A stretch of DNA of 64,000 nucleotides from Cyanobacteria bacterium QS_8_64_29 (lineage in GTDB: Bacteria; Cyanobacteriota; Cyanobacteriia; Cyanobacteriales; Rubidibacteraceae), in assembly GCA_003022125.1 (NCBI GenBank), contig PXQH01000001.1:97323-161322 (forward strand), in the 5' to 3' direction. The notes under the pieces are model-generated. The model worked only from the letters and a program-made list of their open reading frames with translations. It ran no database searches and had not been told where the DNA came from. The position numbers were made by a program, and so were the translations under genes. Of this stretch, positions 33,021-42,174 are shown piece by piece. The first letter of the stretch is position 1; each line of letters starts with the position of its first letter.

Positions 33021-34652
33021 CTAGGCGCGCGCGGCCAAGCGCGGTGCCGCGCGCAGCAGCTTTTGCGTGTACGCGTGCTGGGGCTGGGCAAAGATCTGCT
33101 GGGTCGGGCCCAGTTCGACGATCCGGCCGGCGCTCATTACGGCGATGCGATCGCTCAGATAGCGCGCGATCGCCAGATCGTGGGTAACGAACAGGTACGT
33201 TAGCCCGAGCTGGGCTTGCAGCGATTGCATCAGGGCCAACACTTGGGCCTGCACGCTGGCATCCAGCATGCTGACGGGCTCATCGCAGATCAGCAGCTGG
33301 GGATGGGTAATCAGGGCCCGCGCGAGTGCAACCCGCTGCTGCTGTCCGCCGGAGAGATCGCGCGGATAGCGCTGCTCGTAGCTGGGGGCAGGGCTCAACC
33401 ACACCTGCTCGAGCATCTGGCGGGCTTGGGCGCGTGCGTCTCGCTGCGATGCCAACCGGTGGATCCGAAGCGGCTCGGCGACGATCGCGCCCACTGGCAT
33501 GAGCGGATTGAGGCACGCCAGCGGATCCTGAAACACTATCTGCATCTGGCGGCGGCGCCGGCGCATCGCTCGGGCCGACAGCTGGGTGAGTTCTTGTCCT
33601 TGGAGGACAACCGTGCCAGCGCTGGGGCGCACCAGCTGCAGGATCGCGCGCGAGAGCGTGCTTTTACCGCAGCCGGATTCGCCCACCAAGCCCAAGGTCT
33701 CACCGCGATAGAGCGAAAAGCTCACCCCATCGACCGCCTTAATAGTGGGCCGCTCGCGCGAGACCAGCTGCTGAACGACATTGCGCTCGAGCGTGTAGTG
33801 CAGCTTAAGCTCGCGAACTTGCAGTAAAGGGGGCTCAGTGCGAACAGCGGTCTCCGCAGCGGCCTCGGGGGGTCGCTGCAGTTGCAGCGCTGATCGCAGC
33901 AAGGCGCGCGTCTGCTCGTGTTGCGGGCGCTCCAGCAATGCGGCCGTCGCCCCCGATTCCACGATTTGCCCGGCTTGCATGACCGCAATGCGCTCGCAAT
34001 AGGCGCCAATTGCGGCCAAATCGTGCGAGACGAGCAACAGGGCGGCACCGCGCTGCTCGCAAGCGCGGGCGAGCAACTGCAAGATCTCGGCCGCAACGGT
34101 GACATCCAGGCTGGTGGTGGGCTCATCGGCAATGATGAGCTGCGGCTCGAGCAGCAGCGCCAGGGCAATGGCGACGCGCTGGCGCATGCCGCCGCTAAAT
34201 TCGTGCGGGTACTGCGACCAGCGCTCGGTCGGTATTTGGACGGCGCGCAGCGTCTCCAGGGCGCGGGCGCGCGCCTGCCGCTGCGAGAGCTTGGGGCGGT
34301 GCGCGCGCAGCGTCTCCAAGCAGTGATCGCCCACGGTCATGAGCGGATCGAGGCGCGTGAGCGGATCTTGAAAGATCAGCGCCGCCGTTTCGCCGCGGAA
34401 CCGGCGCAGTCGGGCAGCATCGAGCGCCCAGACCGAGTGTCCCCCAACCCGCACGTTGCCCTCGACTGTGGCTTGGGGAAGCAACCGCATGATGGCGCGG
34501 CCGAGCGTCGATTTGCCGCACCCCGACTCGCCCACTAGGCCCAGCTTTTCGCCCGCGGCGAGCTGCAGCGACACGCCATCGACAGCCCAATTCGTTGGGG
34601 GGCTGCCGTAGCCCACGCGCAGGTGCTCTAGTTGCAGTAACGGCTCGCCCAT
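33021..34652 (-). CDS. Oligopeptide/dipeptide-type ABC ATPase with two ATP-binding domains (DppD-DppF fusion type)
   Basis: A 543-residue ATPase made of two complete ABC domains, as in GsiA or YejF, energising import of peptides, glutathione or nickel. Domain 1 has Walker A GESGCGKSTLGRAI (about 39), signature FSGGMRQRVAIALA and Walker B LIIADEPTTSLD. Domain 2 (from about 270) has GESGCGKSTLSRAI, the signature [14 protein letters not shown] and LLICDEPVSMLD. Conserved IVELGPTQQIF and HDL switch histidines are present in both. The cognate permeases and binding protein are not in the window. The next gene upstream is PatD-like and unrelated. Confidence 0.9.
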   Translation of the reverse strand: MGEPLLQLEHLRVGYGSPPTNWAVDGVSLQLAAGEKLGLVGESGCGKSTLGRAIMRLLPQATVEGNVRVGGHSVWALDAARLRRFRGETAALIFQDPLTRLDPLMTVGDHCLETLRAHRPKLSQRQARARALETLRAVQIPTERWSQYPHEFSGGMRQRVAIALALLLEPQLIIADEPTTSLDVTVAAEILQLLARACEQRGAALLLVSHDLAAIGAYCERIAVMQAGQIVESGATAALLERPQHEQTRALLRSALQLQRPPEAAAETAVRTEPPLLQVRELKLHYTLERNVVQQLVSRERPTIKAVDGVSFSLYRGETLGLVGESGCGKSTLSRAILQLVRPSAGTVVLQGQELTQLSARAMRRRRRQMQIVFQDPLACLNPLMPVGAIVAEPLRIHRLASQRDARAQARQMLEQVWLSPAPSYEQRYPRDLSGGQQQRVALARALITHPQLLICDEPVSMLDASVQAQVLALMQSLQAQLGLTYLFVTHDLAIARYLSDRIAVMSAGRIVELGPTQQIFAQPQHAYTQKLLRAAPRLAARA

Positions 34653-34661
34653 GGGCCCAGA

Positions 34662-35021
34662 CTATAGCTGCAGTAGCGCTTCAACGTAGCTGCTGAGGTG
34701 CGCCAGGCGATCACGGATGCTGGCCTGCCGCTTCTGCCGCAAAGCCGACTGCCGCGCGGCCTGCAAGAACGTGACATCGGTGCGCAGCAACCGCATCATG
34801 CGATGCATCTCCGTTTGCAGCGACTGCCACTGCGCGCCCATCTGGGGATCGAGTTCTCGGTCGGTGAGCGCCATGATGTCGGTTTGAAACTGCTGCTCAA
34901 GCTGCTGGCACTGGCGCGCTAGTTCGGCCGCATCCGCATCGGGCGCTTCGGCAAGCTGCTGCAACTGCCCCAATTGTTGCCCCAGCGCCCGATAGCGCTC
35001 GCAATGTGTTTGCGGTAACAT
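34662..35021 (-). CDS. PatD-like (heterocyst frequency control) small protein
   Basis: A 119-residue, mostly helical protein beginning MLPQTHCERYRALGQQLGQL. It ends with a run resembling PatD (LLRTDVTFLQAARQSALRQK and SIRDRLAHLSSYVEALL). In Anabaena PatD limits heterocyst frequency, probably through FtsZ; homologues occur in non-heterocystous species with no known job. The ATG at 35019-35021 gives the short family N-terminus; a frame open further upstream is probably untranslated. It ends ten bases from the ABC gene start on the same strand and is divergent from relA/spoT. The family call comes from pattern memory and needs a profile search. Confidence 0.55.
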   Translation of the reverse strand: MLPQTHCERYRALGQQLGQLQQLAEAPDADAAELARQCQQLEQQFQTDIMALTDRELDPQMGAQWQSLQTEMHRMMRLLRTDVTFLQAARQSALRQKRQASIRDRLAHLSSYVEALLQL

Positions 35022-35122
35022 CGGCTGCCTATGTAGGTTAGAATTTTTGCTACCCAGGATCCTGCCGCGCTGGCAGCTGGCTGGGTTCAAGCGCGCACTG
35101 CTGCCCATTCGACGCAACAATT

Positions 35123-37408
35123 ATGGATGCGATCGCAGCCGCTGGCAACTACCAAGACGTCGCGCTGCCCGAATGGCTGAGCGAGTGCCTCGCCACCTGT
35201 CGCACGGCCCGCCAGCCCAGCGAAGCGGCCCCCACAGAGCAGCCCGATGCCTGCCAGGTGGCTGACGCGTTTGACTTTGCCTACCAGCTGCACGAGGGGC
35301 AGTACCGCAAATCGGGCGAGCCCTACATTGCCCATCCTATTGCCGTTGCCGGGCTGCTGCGCGAATTGGGCGGCGATAGCGCCATGCTAGCCGCGGGCTT
35401 TTTGCACGACATTGTTGAAGATACCGAGGTCACGCCCGAGGACATCGAGGCGCGCTTTGGCAGCGAAGTGCGGCAGCTGGTAGAGGGCGTTACCAAACTC
35501 TCCAAATTCAACTTTGCCAGCACCACCGAGCGCCAGGCCGAGAACTTTCGGCGCATGTTTTTGGCGATGGCCCAGGACATCCGCGTAATTGTGGTCAAAT
35601 TGGCCGATCGCCTGCACAACATGCGCACGCTCGAGCACCTGCCAGCCCACAAGCAGCGCAGCATTGCCCAGGAAACGCGCGAAATTTTTGCCCCGCTCGC
35701 CAACCGCCTGGGCATCGGGCGCGTTAAGTGGGAGCTCGAGGATCTGGCCTTTAAGGTTCTGGAGCCGGAGCAGTACCAGCGCATTCAAGCGCTGGTCGCC
35801 GAGCGCCGCACTGATCGCGAGCGCCGCCTGGAAACGGTTGCCGAGACGTTGCGCCAGCGATTGGAAGGGGCCGGCATTAACGTCTCCGAGCTGACGTGGC
35901 GGCCCAAGCACCTCTACGGCATCTACCGCAAGATGCAGCAGCAGCAAAAGTCCTTCGAGCAAATCTACGACATTGCTGCCCTGCGCATCATCGTTAGCAC
36001 CAAGGAAGAGTGCTACCGCGCCCTGGCCATCGTCCACGACGCCTTTCGCCCCATTCCCGGCCGTTTTAAGGACTACATCGGCCTGCCCAAGCCCAATCAG
36101 TACCAGTCGCTGCACACCAGCGTCATTGGCCCCACAGGCCGGCCGCTGGAGCTGCAGATCCGCACCGTGGAGATGCACCACGTTGCTGAGTACGGCATCG
36201 CCGCACACTGGCTCTACAAAGAAAGTGGCGGCATGAGCAACGTCCAGGCCAGCCCGCAGGAGGAAAAATTCACCTGGCTGCGGCAGCTGCTGGAGTGGCA
36301 AAACGACCTCAAGGATGCCCAGGAGTACGTCGAGCACCTCAAAGACAACCTGTTTGAAGACGACGTCTACGTCTTTACCCCGCAAGGGGACGTCGTTGCC
36401 CTCTCGCGCGGGGCCACGCCCGTCGATTTTGCCTACCACATCCATACCGAGGTGGGCAATCACATGAAAGGCGCCCGGGTCAACGGCCAGTGGAGCCCGC
36501 TGGATAGGCCGCTCGAGAACGGCGACATCGTCGAAATCGTGACGCAAAAAAACGCCCATCCCAGCCTGGATTGGCTCAACTTTGCCGTCACGCCCAGCGC
36601 GCGCACCCGCATCCGGCAGTGGTACAAGCGCTCCCACCGCAACGAAAACATTGCCCGCGGCCGGTCCATGCTGGAGAAGGCTCTGGGCAAAGCGGGCTTT
36701 GAGTCCATGCTCAAATCGGAGCCCATCCTGAACGTTGTCGAGCGCAGCAACTACCAGAGCGTCGATGACTGGCTGGCCGCCATCGGCTACGGCGAGATCG
36801 CGCTCGAATCGGCCGTCAACAAGCTGCGCGAGGCCCTGCTCGAGCAGCAACCGGTTGCCGATACCAGCGAGCCCGCCGCCGATACGAGCGAGGAGAGCGA
36901 GCTGCAAGCCTTCCGCTCGGCGCCCACGCGCGAGTTTCGCCCCGGTGACGGCACCGAGTCCCCCATTGAAGGCGTGGAAGGCCTGACGCACGCGATCGCC
37001 GGTTGCTGCCATCCGGTGCCGGGCGAAGCGATCCTGGGGGTAGTTACGCGCAAGCGCGGCATCACCATCCACCGCCAGGACTGCCCCAACGCAGCCAACG
37101 TGCCTGGAGAGCGCTTGGTGCCGGTGGCCTGGAAGCAGCAGAACGGACGCGCGCCCAAATACCCAGTAGAGGTCGAGATCGAGGCCATCGATCGCGTGGG
37201 CGTGTTCAAAGACATTCTCTCGCGCCTCAGCGATCGCCACATCAACGTGTGCAATGCGCAGGTCAAAACGGACTCGGGCCATCCTGCCCTGATTCACCTG
37301 TCGATTGAGGTGCGCGATCGCGAGCAGCTGCAGCGCAGCTTCGACCAGATCAAAAAAATGAGCGACGTGCTCAACATCCGCCGCCTGAGCGAAGCGGAGC
37401 GCAACTAG
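35123..37408 (+). CDS. relA: Bifunctional (p)ppGpp synthetase/hydrolase
   Basis: Stringent-response enzyme that makes and degrades (p)ppGpp. The 761 residues show all domains in order. An HD hydrolase (SGEPYIAHPIAVAGLLREL, with the HD in GFLHDIVEDTEV) is followed by the synthetase (YDIAALRIIVSTKEECYRAL, FKDYIGLPKPNQYQSLHTSV). TGS is DVYVFTPQGDVVALSRGATP. A helical/zinc-finger region has the conserved cysteines in AIAGCCHPVPGEAI. The C-terminal ACT domain is VGVFKDILSRLSDRHINV. The intact HD motif suggests hydrolase activity, so this is the Rel/SpoT bifunctional type. It starts 101 bases from the divergent PatD-like gene. Confidence 0.95.
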   Translation: MDAIAAAGNYQDVALPEWLSECLATCRTARQPSEAAPTEQPDACQVADAFDFAYQLHEGQYRKSGEPYIAHPIAVAGLLRELGGDSAMLAAGFLHDIVEDTEVTPEDIEARFGSEVRQLVEGVTKLSKFNFASTTERQAENFRRMFLAMAQDIRVIVVKLADRLHNMRTLEHLPAHKQRSIAQETREIFAPLANRLGIGRVKWELEDLAFKVLEPEQYQRIQALVAERRTDRERRLETVAETLRQRLEGAGINVSELTWRPKHLYGIYRKMQQQQKSFEQIYDIAALRIIVSTKEECYRALAIVHDAFRPIPGRFKDYIGLPKPNQYQSLHTSVIGPTGRPLELQIRTVEMHHVAEYGIAAHWLYKESGGMSNVQASPQEEKFTWLRQLLEWQNDLKDAQEYVEHLKDNLFEDDVYVFTPQGDVVALSRGATPVDFAYHIHTEVGNHMKGARVNGQWSPLDRPLENGDIVEIVTQKNAHPSLDWLNFAVTPSARTRIRQWYKRSHRNENIARGRSMLEKALGKAGFESMLKSEPILNVVERSNYQSVDDWLAAIGYGEIALESAVNKLREALLEQQPVADTSEPAADTSEESELQAFRSAPTREFRPGDGTESPIEGVEGLTHAIAGCCHPVPGEAILGVVTRKRGITIHRQDCPNAANVPGERLVPVAWKQQNGRAPKYPVEVEIEAIDRVGVFKDILSRLSDRHINVCNAQVKTDSGHPALIHLSIEVRDREQLQRSFDQIKKMSDVLNIRRLSEAERN

Positions 37409-37445
37409 CGCGCCTGTCCCGCTAGCAGCGCGCGCTGTGACGGGC

Positions 37446-37460
37446 GTTACAGAACGTAAC
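37446..37460 (+). promoter_or_regulatory. Inverted repeat upstream of sulfite reductase gene
   Basis: GTTAC-AGAAC-GTAAC, perfect 5-base arms around a 5-base spacer, centred about 125 bases before the sir ATG. The core TTA-N7-TAA fits the spacing of LysR-type regulator sites such as CbbR/CysR-like proteins. Regulation of sir by a LysR protein is a plausible but untested reading. Confidence 0.4.
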
Positions 37461-37577
37461 CGCCGCCCTGCTGGCAGCCGCCCCTTGGGACGATAGGATG
37501 TAAGATAATCTTCACAATCCCGACCGACTTACCGGCGATCCAACCCCCGACAGTTGCGATTCGCCCTAGCGAACGCC

Positions 37578-39548
37578 ATGGTTACCACCCCCCAGACCCG
37601 AGCCCGCAAGCGCACCAAGCCCGCCAAGCTAGAGGGCATCAAAGCCAGCAGCCAGTATTTGCGCCAGCCGCTCGCTGACGAGCTGCCTGAGGATGCACCC
37701 TGCGTTAGCAAGGATGCCGTCCAAATCCTCAAATTTCACGGCTCTTACCAGCAGGACAACCGCGACAACCGCCAAAAAGGACAGGATAAGGACTACCAGT
37801 TCATGCTGCGCACCCGCTCGCCGGGCGGGTTCATCCCGGCGCAGCTCTACCGAACCCTGGATGAATTGGCCGATGGGTACGGCAACGGCACCTTGCGAGT
37901 GACCGACCGGCAGGGCTTCCAGCTGCACGGCATCCTCAAGCAGAACCTCAAAACGGCGATCGCCAGCATCGTTCGCAACATGGGCTCGACGCTGGGGGCC
38001 TGCGGCGACCTCAACCGCAACGTTATGGCGCCGCCGGCCCCATTTCAGGATCGCCCGGCATACCGCTACGCCCGCGAGTACGCGCACAACATCGCCGACC
38101 TGCTGCGGCCGCAGTCCGGCGCTTACTACGAGATCTGGCTGGATGGCGAAAAAGCCATCTCGGCCGAGGAAGCCCCTGAGGTCAAAGCCGCGCGGCAGCG
38201 CGATGGCAACGGCACGATCTTCCCGGACAAGGAAGAACCCATCTACGGGGAGCACTACATGCCGCGCAAGTTCAAAACTTGCGTCACTGTCCCCGGCGAC
38301 AACTCCATCGATGTTTACACCCACGATCTGGCGCTGGTGGTCATTACCGACGAGCGCGGCGAGCTCCAAGGGTTCGATGTGCTGGTGGGTGGCGGCATGG
38401 GGCGCACCTACGGCAAAGAAGCCACCTTTCCGCGCGCGGGCGAGCCCCTAGGCTACATCGACCGGGCGGATGTCTACGATTTGGTCAAGGCCGTGGTGGC
38501 CACGCAGCGCGACTTTGGTGATCGCGCCGATCGCAGCCACGCGCGGATGAAGTACCTGATCCACGACTGGGGCATCGAGCGGTTCCGCCAAACGGTGGAG
38601 CGCTATTTGGGCAAGCCCCTCCAGGCCTGGCAACCGCTGCCCGAGTTCCGCTACCGCGACTACCTGGGCTGGCACGAGCAGGGGGACGGCAAACTGTTTC
38701 TGGGCCTGCCCGTCGAAAACGGTCGCATCAAAGACGAGGGGCAGCTGCAGCTCAAAACGGCACTGCGGCAGGCCGTTGATCGCTACGAGCTGCCGCTGCG
38801 GCTGACCCCCAACCACAACGTGTTGCTCTGCGACATCGATCCCAGCGAGCGAGCGGCAATTGAGGCACTGTTTCGCCAGCACGGCACGCCCACCGATCCG
38901 GGCGAGATCGACCCGCTACTGCGCTATTCCATGGCCTGCCCGGCCATGCCCACCTGCGGCTTGGCCATTACCGAATCCGAGCGGGTCCTACCAGGGGTCA
39001 TCGATCGCATTCGGACGTTGTTGCATAAGCTGGCGCTGGACGATGAGGCCATTGCCATCCGCATGACCGGGTGCCCCAACGGCTGCGCCCGCCCCTACAT
39101 GGCCGAGCTGGGCTTGGTGGGCAACACGCCCGGAACCTACGAAATCTGGTTGGGTGGCACCCCCGATCAGACGCAACTGGCACAGCCCTATCAAGACAAA
39201 GTGCCCGAGCGAGAACTGGATAGCACGCTCGAGCCCATCCTGGCCTATTTCAAGCAAGCGCGCCGTGCGGGCGAAGGGCTTGGGCCGTTCTGCAACCGCG
39301 TGGGCTTTGAGGCCATTCGGCAGTTTGCAGCTACCTACACGCCCGTTGCAGCGCCGGCAGAAGAAGTAGTTCGCGCCCAACGTCACCCGCGCCCGGCCAA
39401 CGGCGGGAGCCGGCGCCACCGCATCAGCGTCCGCGATGAGGTGCATGCCCGCCTCAAAGCGGCAGCCGCGCGGCAGGGCAAATCGATGGCAGCGTTGGCC
39501 AACGAGGCGCTGGAGGCCTACTTACCCGCCGATGGGAACCCAACCTAG
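37578..39548 (+). CDS. sir: Ferredoxin-sulfite reductase with an extra C-terminal RHH-like tail
   Basis: Siroheme/4Fe-4S enzyme that reduces sulfite to sulfide with ferredoxin electrons. The main body has the two nitrite/sulfite reductase halves. Cluster ligands are [13 protein letters not shown] and [12 protein letters not shown], and siroheme-binding residues lie in [26 protein letters not shown] and DRQGFQLHG. The ATG at 37578 gives 656 residues; a TTG eight codons upstream is less likely. Residues about 612-656 form [37 protein letters not shown], which looks like a ribbon-helix-helix DNA-binding unit. Typical cyanobacterial enzymes are about 635 residues. It converges on the L,D-transpeptidase, with stops overlapping by four bases. 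Confidence 0.93.
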   Translation: MVTTPQTRARKRTKPAKLEGIKASSQYLRQPLADELPEDAPCVSKDAVQILKFHGSYQQDNRDNRQKGQDKDYQFMLRTRSPGGFIPAQLYRTLDELADGYGNGTLRVTDRQGFQLHGILKQNLKTAIASIVRNMGSTLGACGDLNRNVMAPPAPFQDRPAYRYAREYAHNIADLLRPQSGAYYEIWLDGEKAISAEEAPEVKAARQRDGNGTIFPDKEEPIYGEHYMPRKFKTCVTVPGDNSIDVYTHDLALVVITDERGELQGFDVLVGGGMGRTYGKEATFPRAGEPLGYIDRADVYDLVKAVVATQRDFGDRADRSHARMKYLIHDWGIERFRQTVERYLGKPLQAWQPLPEFRYRDYLGWHEQGDGKLFLGLPVENGRIKDEGQLQLKTALRQAVDRYELPLRLTPNHNVLLCDIDPSERAAIEALFRQHGTPTDPGEIDPLLRYSMACPAMPTCGLAITESERVLPGVIDRIRTLLHKLALDDEAIAIRMTGCPNGCARPYMAELGLVGNTPGTYEIWLGGTPDQTQLAQPYQDKVPERELDSTLEPILAYFKQARRAGEGLGPFCNRVGFEAIRQFAATYTPVAAPAEEVVRAQRHPRPANGGSRRHRISVRDEVHARLKAAAARQGKSMAALANEALEAYLPADGNPT

Positions 39549-40144
39549 CGATCGCTGGCGCGCCGAGAGCCGCTGCCGCGCCGTGAGACCTGCCGGTCAA
39601 CGACTTGGACGGGCGTCCCGACTGTAACGCGGGAAAACAGCTCGCGCATGTCATCGCGGTACAGGCGAACGCAGCCGTGCGAAGCGGCTTTACCCACCGA
39701 GCTGGGCCTGGGCGTATCGTGAAAGCCAATCACGTTTTTGTCAGTTCTGGCAAAGCCCAACCAGTAGTCCCCAATGGGATTATCCGGAGCGTCGCTAGGG
39801 ACAACCTCGCCCGAGAACGGGCTCACCCAGGTGGGGTCGCGAACTTTGCGCTCAACCTTAAAGGTGCCGGTGGGGGTTTCCCAACCCGGTTTGCCCACCG
39901 CAACCGGGTAGCTCTCAACCGGCGTATCCCCCCGATAGAGGGTGACCTGGCGGCGCTTGCGGTTGAGCACCAAGCGCGTGCGCGCCTCCCGCGTCGTTTG
40001 TGGCTGCCCTGAGGGGCGATCAGCGGCAGAACGCGGTGCTTGCTGGGCTATAAGCGGGGGTGCGCCCAACAGCCAACTCCCACCAACCATGGCGGCAGCC
40101 AACGACAAGCAGCGCTGGACCATACCGGGCAGTTGGGATTGCAT
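39545..40144 (-). CDS. L,D-transpeptidase (YkuD family), exported
   Basis: Peptidoglycan cross-linking or protein-anchoring enzyme of 199 residues. A signal peptide begins [20 protein letters not shown]. The YkuD domain follows ([20 protein letters not shown]), with the catalytic motif [23 protein letters not shown] containing H and C of the active site. The ATG at 40142-40144 gives a normal signal peptide start; a GTG 13 codons upstream is possible and has a better ribosome site (GGAG). The C-terminal tail is arginine/serine-rich. It may help maintain the envelope together with the class A PBP gene nearby. Confidence 0.88.
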   Translation of the reverse strand: MQSQLPGMVQRCLSLAAAMVGGSWLLGAPPLIAQQAPRSAADRPSGQPQTTREARTRLVLNRKRRQVTLYRGDTPVESYPVAVGKPGWETPTGTFKVERKVRDPTWVSPFSGEVVPSDAPDNPIGDYWLGFARTDKNVIGFHDTPRPSSVGKAASHGCVRLYRDDMRELFSRVTVGTPVQVVDRQVSRRGSGSRRASDR

Positions 40145-40286
40145 AAGCGGAACGGTTGATACCAATTCTCGTGGCTTGTGCACTAGATTGCGATCTCCAA
40201 AACTCCTTCAATATAGGAGTTATGAACTTTGGTCAGCGTGCATCTGCTGCTCAAATTGTTGCAGCCGCTAGCCAATCGCTAGGCCG

Positions 40287-41237
40287 CTACCACAAACCGC
40301 GGACGTCACCACCTTGCTCGGTTTGGTCTTGCTCCGGTTGCGGTTGGGGGGGTTGTTGCTGCTGAGGCGGTTGCTGCTGTTGGGGCGGGCACTGGCACTG
40401 TTCGTCCTCTGGCGCCGGTTGCGGCGCGGCCTCAGCTTGCAAGACAGGATTGACGAGCTCTAGGACCTCGCTTCGGGTGGCGTAGCCATCAAAGGCCTCG
40501 GAGGCGTACGGAATCGTCGAGCCCGAGCGCTCCTCGGTATAGATGACTTCTTCCCCGCTCCGGATCCAGGGCCGAATGTCGGCATCGAGCAGCGACTGGC
40601 GCAGGTAACGGAGGCCAGCGGCGTGGCGGGCTTCGACCGAGTGAATTTCGAGCGCCCCTGCCAACCCCGGGTTGCGCTTTTGCCCCGGCAGAATTCGCCT
40701 CAGAGGGGGTTCTTGGCCTTCAGCTTGCAGGTTGGTGACCTGCCCTTTGTAGGCTGCAACGCCTAAATCCTCTACCAGTTGGCCGGCCAACAGCAGATCC
40801 TCGACGCTGGCGAACGGATCGCGGTCCAAAATGGCAGTGTAGTTGGGTTCCTCTGGAATAGTGACCTGGTCTGGGTTGCCATCCAGCGCGCTCAGCACCT
40901 GGGACAGATCGGCCACGTGCTGGGCCTCATCTTCGCCATAGGCCTGGATGGCATCGATCGCCGGCTGGGGAACGTCGCCGAGTTGACCGCTGGCGACGGC
41001 ATCCGCGGCGCGTTGGTAAAAATCCGCTTCTAATTTTTCTAGGGTGAGCGCGTATTCGATGACTTGCTGCGTGCTCAGGGATTCGGTTTGGGGTTGCGCC
41101 CGCGCTGGGGTGGCGGGACCAAAGGCCAGTAGGGCTGCCAGGGCCCATGCCAGCACTCCGATACTGACTGGCCGAGCAACCCAGCTGTTGGGGATGCCTT
41201 TGAGTTGCGCGAGCGCGCCTTGGAATAAGCGTTTCAC
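40287..41237 (-). CDS. Exported ferritin-like protein with a Gln/Pro-rich tail
   Basis: A 316-residue protein with a Sec-type signal (MKRLFQGALAQLKGIPNSWV, then a hydrophobic stretch ending PARAQ). It has a ferritin-like four-helix domain of the type seen in desiccation-related proteins. Candidate metal ligands are EKLEADFYQRA, EDEAQHVADL and SVEARHAAGL. The last 40 residues are glutamine/proline-rich with repeated PPQQQQ and a CQCPP motif. It is 14 bases downstream of a second ferritin-like gene on the same strand. It may bind iron or protect against oxidative or desiccation stress; the role is inferred. Confidence 0.75.
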   Translation of the reverse strand: MKRLFQGALAQLKGIPNSWVARPVSIGVLAWALAALLAFGPATPARAQPQTESLSTQQVIEYALTLEKLEADFYQRAADAVASGQLGDVPQPAIDAIQAYGEDEAQHVADLSQVLSALDGNPDQVTIPEEPNYTAILDRDPFASVEDLLLAGQLVEDLGVAAYKGQVTNLQAEGQEPPLRRILPGQKRNPGLAGALEIHSVEARHAAGLRYLRQSLLDADIRPWIRSGEEVIYTEERSGSTIPYASEAFDGYATRSEVLELVNPVLQAEAAPQPAPEDEQCQCPPQQQQPPQQQQPPQPQPEQDQTEQGGDVRGLW

Positions 41238-41251
41238 GGTCAGTCCTCCTA

Positions 41252-41992
41252 TTAGCGAACCAGCGACCCTCGGATGGGATTGTTGAGGATATTGAGCGAG
41301 TCCACGACGGAGACGATTTGCTTGGGCGTGCAGAGCTCGTCGTAGGCGCGCCCCTGAAAGGGGTTGAGCTTGCTGGCCAAGTCGGCATCGCTCACCTGGC
41401 GCTCCTCAGGCGTTTGCGTGGCCGAGCGCCCTAGCAGTCCGCGGACGCCAGCACTGTGCCGCCCCTCAACCGAGACGATCGAGCCGGCTGCCCGCAGGTA
41501 AGTTGGGTTTTTAATTTTGACGCCCGCGCCGTTGTAGGCATGAACGCCCAAATCCTCGAGCAGAACCGCACTATCCAGAATGGTTTGGCAATCGGCCAAC
41601 AGCTCGGAGACCCCTTGTTGGTTGAAGCTGAGCTCGTTGGTTTCAAACGCCGTGTCTTGCCCTAGAACCTCGCGCAGGAAGCTGACGTGCTCGGACTCGT
41701 GGCGCCCTAGGGCTTCAATATACTCGCTTTCTTGCGTGTCGGTTATTTGCCCGGATTGGGCAGCTTGCTGATAGAACGCGGCTTCTAGCTCTTCCAGGAG
41801 AAGGGCAAAGTTGAGAATGCCGGTATCGTTATTTCGCAACCGGATCGTTTTGGCCCCGTTGCTCGTTTGCGCGCTAATTGCTGTGGGAACGCTTGCCAAG
41901 GCCATGCCGCCTAAAGCAAGCCCGCCTAATTTCAGTAAGTTGCGCCGAGAGGTGGGTAACCTCAATTCAGACTGTTTGTTGGGAAGCGCCAT
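41252..41992 (-). CDS. Tat-exported ferritin-like protein
   Basis: A 246-residue protein with a twin-arginine signal (TSRRNLLKLGGLALGGMALA, then SVPTAISAQ). It is a ferritin-like domain with NFALLLEELEAAFYQQAAQ, LGRHESEHVSFLREVL and SVEGRHSAGVRGLL as probable metal-site helices. The ATG at 41990-41992 has AGGAG eight bases upstream; longer frames are shadows. It resembles its neighbour, with 14 bases between the genes, but uses the Tat rather than Sec route, which suggests its cofactor is loaded in the cytoplasm. Function is unknown; a peroxide- or iron-related role is a guess. Confidence 0.75.
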   Translation of the reverse strand: MALPNKQSELRLPTSRRNLLKLGGLALGGMALASVPTAISAQTSNGAKTIRLRNNDTGILNFALLLEELEAAFYQQAAQSGQITDTQESEYIEALGRHESEHVSFLREVLGQDTAFETNELSFNQQGVSELLADCQTILDSAVLLEDLGVHAYNGAGVKIKNPTYLRAAGSIVSVEGRHSAGVRGLLGRSATQTPEERQVSDADLASKLNPFQGRAYDELCTPKQIVSVVDSLNILNNPIRGSLVR

Positions 41993-42174
41993 GGTTTCCG
42001 CTCCTGGTGATACGTTTCCATCCAGTCCGATAGTCGTTCGACTAGCAGGCCAGATAGGGTCCATCTCAAAAGAGGCGCCGTTAGGATAGCTTCCCTTCGG
42101 CAGCCTGTCATCCGCTCGGCTGCCAACAGCAGCTGGCGCGGTACGATTTTTAGGGCGAGCTCGCGAAGGTCGCA

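Noticed and set aside
35030..35122. Possible tRNA-like segment (GGGTTCAAGC) upstream of relA/spoT
   Set aside because: No matching acceptor stem or anticodon arm around it.
35387..37297. 636-codon open frame antisense to relA/spoT
   Set aside because: No family motifs; its length follows from GC-rich codon bias of the real gene on the other strand.
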